Below are positions 61,993 through 64,000 of a DNA stretch of 64,000 nucleotides, piece by piece. The stretch is from Actinomyces sp. GTDB lineage: Bacteria > Actinomycetota > Actinomycetes > Actinomycetales > Actinomycetaceae. Each line of letters begins with the position of its first letter. The first letter of the stretch is position 1. Made by a program: the position numbers and the translations under genes. The notes beneath the pieces are model-generated. The model did not search any database and had not been told where the DNA came from. It saw only the letters and a program-made list of their open reading frames with translations. The stretch spans positions 62,001 to 126,000 of the forward strand of contig JALCNR010000006.1 of assembly GCA_022649165.1 (NCBI GenBank), in the 5' to 3' direction.

Positions 61993-63486
61993 ATGAAGAC
62001 GATCAAGCAATGGATCGGTGGCGAGTACTACGAGGGCACGCCCATCGGCACCTCCGACGTGGAGAATCCCGCCACCGGCGAGGTCGAGGCGCGGATGCTC
62101 CAGGCCTCGCAGGCCGACCTCGACCACGCGGTCGAGGTGGCGCGCGAGGCGCAGAAGAAGTGGGCGAAGGTCTCGCTGGCCAAGCGGGTCGCCATCATGT
62201 TCCGCATGCGCCAGCTGGTGCTCGACCACCAGGATGAGATGGCCAGGCTCATCGTGGCCGAGCACGGGAAGAACTACTCCGACGCCATCGGCGAGATCCA
62301 GCGCGGCCGGGAGACCCTGGACTTCGCGACCGCGATCAACGTCGCTCTCAAGGGCGAGTACTCCTTCGACATCTCCACCGGCGTCGACATCCACACCCTC
62401 CGCCAGCCGGTCGGCGTGGTCGCGGGCATCTGCCCCTTCAACTTCCCCGCCATGGTCCCGATGTGGATGCACCCCCTGGCGATCGCAACCGGTAACGCAT
62501 TCATCCTCAAGCCTGCCTCCCCGACGCCCTCGGCGGCCCTGCTGACCGCGGAGCTCTACAAGGAGGCGGGCCTGCCCGACGGCGTCTTCAACGTGGTGGC
62601 CGGCGACCGGCGCCTCGTCAGCAACATCCTCGTGCATCCCGGAATCGACGCGATCTCCTTCGTGGGCTCGACCCCCGTCGCCCACGTCGTCCAGGACACC
62701 GGCGTGTCCCACGGCAAGCGTGTGCAGGCGCTGGGCGGGGCGAACAACCACGCCATCGTCATGCCCGACGCCGACCTCGATTTCGCGGCCCAGCACATCT
62801 CGGCGGCGGCCTTCGGCGCCGCCGGCGAGCGCTGCATGGCCCTGCCCGTCGTCGTGGCGGTGGGCGGCATCGGCCCGAAGCTGGCCGAGATGGTCAAGAA
62901 ACACGCCGAGAGGATCAAGGTCGGCCCCGGCATGGAGGACGGGGTCGAGATGGGCCCGGTCGTCTCGAAGAAGGCGAAGGACCGCATCGTCGGGCTCATC
63001 GACGACGCGGAGAAGCGCGGGGCGAAGATCGTCATGGACGGTCGCGGCCTGGTCATCCCCGGGCACGAGAACGGGCATTTCCTGGGCCCGACGATCATCG
63101 ACGACACGCCGCTGGACGCCCCGGTCTACACCGAAGAGGTGTTCGGCCCGGTCCTCACCATCGTCCACGCCGACACCTACGAGCAGGCGATCGGGATCGT
63201 CAACGCGGTCGAGTTCGGCAACGGCTCGGCGATCTTCACCAACGACGGCGGCGTCGCCCGCCGCTTCACTCTGGACGTCGAGGCCGGCATGGTCGGGGTC
63301 AACGTCCCGATCCCCACGCCGGTCGCGTACTACTCGTTCGGCGGATGGAAGCAGTCCCTGCTGGGCGACACCCACATCCACGGCCCGGAAGGCGTGAAGT
63401 TCTACACCAAGGCGAAGGCGGTCACGTCGCGCTGGCCCTCCGAGCGGACCTACGCGGCCACGATGTCCTTCCAGCGCGAGGACTGA
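61993..63486 (+). CDS. iolA: Methylmalonate-semialdehyde dehydrogenase (acylating)
   Basis: 497 aa. CoA-dependent aldehyde dehydrogenase turning malonate semialdehyde into acetyl-CoA, the last step of the pathway. 'GVVAGICPFNFPAMVPMWMHP', 'FVGSTPVAHVV' and 'GAAGERCMALPVVVAVG' (catalytic Cys) are MmsA signatures; 'EVFGPVLTIV' is the ALDH Glu motif. ATG 61993 has AAGGAG about 9 nt upstream; earlier in-frame starts run through the operator and terminator. Also able to act on methylmalonate semialdehyde from valine. Confidence 0.95.
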   Translation: MKTIKQWIGGEYYEGTPIGTSDVENPATGEVEARMLQASQADLDHAVEVAREAQKKWAKVSLAKRVAIMFRMRQLVLDHQDEMARLIVAEHGKNYSDAIGEIQRGRETLDFATAINVALKGEYSFDISTGVDIHTLRQPVGVVAGICPFNFPAMVPMWMHPLAIATGNAFILKPASPTPSAALLTAELYKEAGLPDGVFNVVAGDRRLVSNILVHPGIDAISFVGSTPVAHVVQDTGVSHGKRVQALGGANNHAIVMPDADLDFAAQHISAAAFGAAGERCMALPVVVAVGGIGPKLAEMVKKHAERIKVGPGMEDGVEMGPVVSKKAKDRIVGLIDDAEKRGAKIVMDGRGLVIPGHENGHFLGPTIIDDTPLDAPVYTEEVFGPVLTIVHADTYEQAIGIVNAVEFGNGSAIFTNDGGVARRFTLDVEAGMVGVNVPIPTPVAYYSFGGWKQSLLGDTHIHGPEGVKFYTKAKAVTSRWPSERTYAATMSFQRED

Positions 63487-63544
63487 CGGTCTCTCGGGGA
63501 CTCCGGCGGGGCGGCCCGGCGGAGCCTCCGGAGGCACGCGGCAT

Positions 63545-63575
63545 CCGGCCCGACGGGGATCCCCCGCCGGGCCGG
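63545..63575 (+). terminator. Hairpin terminator after iolA
   Basis: CCGGCCCG-A-CGGGG pairs with the facing CCCCGCCGGGCCGG with one mismatch and a very short loop, 58 bp past the stop. Confidence 0.55.
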
Positions 63576-63621
63576 TAGTCGTGCCCGCGACGAGGGCGTC
63601 GGGAGGGGCGGGGTGTGACCC

Positions 63622-63627
63622 TATGAT
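63622..63627 (+). promoter_or_regulatory. -10 box of a leaderless promoter for the LacI regulator
   Basis: TATGAT ends 6 nt before GTG 63634, placing the transcription start at the start codon; no Shine-Dalgarno. Confidence 0.55.
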
Positions 63628-63633
63628 GACCGG

Positions 63634-64000
63634 GTGGAGTCAGACGGAGGCGCCCGGCCGCGCCGAGTGACGATCCGCGACGTGGCGCGCGCATCGGGCA
63701 CGTCGATCACCACCGTGTCCGTCGCGCTGTCCGGGGGCGCGGGGGTGGCGGAGGCGACCCGAGCGAGGGTCGTCGCCGCCGCGAACCGGCTGGGGTGGCG
63801 TCCGAACCGCCGGGCGTCGGCGCTTCGGCGCCTCGATCCCCGGCTGGTGGGCCTCGTCTACGAGGTCGAGCAGGACTTCCAGGCGATGCTGGTGGACGCC
63901 GTGTACACCGCGGGCGCGGCGAACGGCCTCGAGGTCACGCTCTCGGGCGCGACCCGGCACCATCGGGAGCGCCGGTGCGTCGCCGAGCTGCTCCGAGACA
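63634..64000 (+). CDS. LacI-family regulator (3' truncated by window edge)
   Basis: First 122 codons. The N-terminal DNA-binding domain reads 'VTIRDVARASGTSITTVSVALS' and 'GWRPNRRASALRR' (hinge). The effector domain begins 'RLVGLVYEVEQDFQAMLVDAVYTAGAANGLEV'. GTG 63634 is favoured by the TATGAT box; GTG 63667, at the conserved 'VTIRDVA', is the alternative. It follows the inositol island and may regulate it or a sugar system to the right. Confidence 0.88.
   Translation, partial: MESDGGARPRRVTIRDVARASGTSITTVSVALSGGAGVAEATRARVVAAANRLGWRPNRRASALRRLDPRLVGLVYEVEQDFQAMLVDAVYTAGAANGLEVTLSGATRHHRERRCVAELLRD

Overview
The window is a high-GC, densely coded chromosomal segment of an actinobacterium, most likely a facultatively anaerobic Actinomycetaceae member (Actinomyces/Schaalia-like). 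The evidence is the GC-rich codon use, actinobacterial TANNNT -10 boxes with several apparently leaderless genes, LAxTG-type sorting signals on giant secreted proteins, a cysteine-free ribosomal S18, a class Ib ribonucleotide reductase, and a pyruvate:ferredoxin-type 2-oxoacid oxidoreductase beside aerobic-type metabolism. I see no IS element, integrase, CRISPR array, rRNA or tRNA gene.

Left part (1-23.4 kb): the C-terminal part of a giant subtilisin-like protease fused to BspA-type leucine-rich repeats; a MacB/FtsX-type ABC exporter pair; a COG3044-type ATPase; a small membrane protein; the nrdH-nrdI-nrdE operon behind a tandem NrdR-box promoter; a TrmB/LuxR hybrid regulator divergent from a second giant subtilase with an LAVTG sorting signal; and a multiply frameshifted isochorismatase-family pseudogene.

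Middle part (23.4-43 kb): CCA-adding enzyme; gntP-gntK divergent from gnd (gluconate uptake and oxidation); a class A penicillin-binding protein; the rpsF-ssb-rpsR-rplI operon; a signalling block made of a short secreted two-cysteine peptide, two paralogous membrane histidine kinases and a LuxR-type response regulator; a MATE exporter; dnaB behind a cluster of DnaA-box-like 9-mers; and an MFS exporter.

Right part (43-64 kb): a four-gene 2-oxoacid oxidoreductase operon whose last subunit fuses a GltD-like flavoprotein to a two-cluster ferredoxin, followed by a myo-inositol catabolic island. The island has two divergent IolG-type dehydrogenases, a ribose/inositol-type ABC importer, a transaldolase, a GntR regulator, iolC, a Cgl0158-type aldolase, iolB, iolD and iolA. 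A recurring 16-bp operator-like palindrome (TTTTGTTC/TGACAAAG and variants) lies before the iol transcription units and probably binds the GntR regulator. No iolE is visible. The window ends inside a LacI-family regulator.

The most unusual feature is the secreted peptide gene (37813-38007). It overlaps the start of a sensor kinase gene and is followed by a paralogous kinase and a DNA-binding response regulator: a candidate peptide-pheromone system inserted among the ribosomal, ssb and dnaB core genes.
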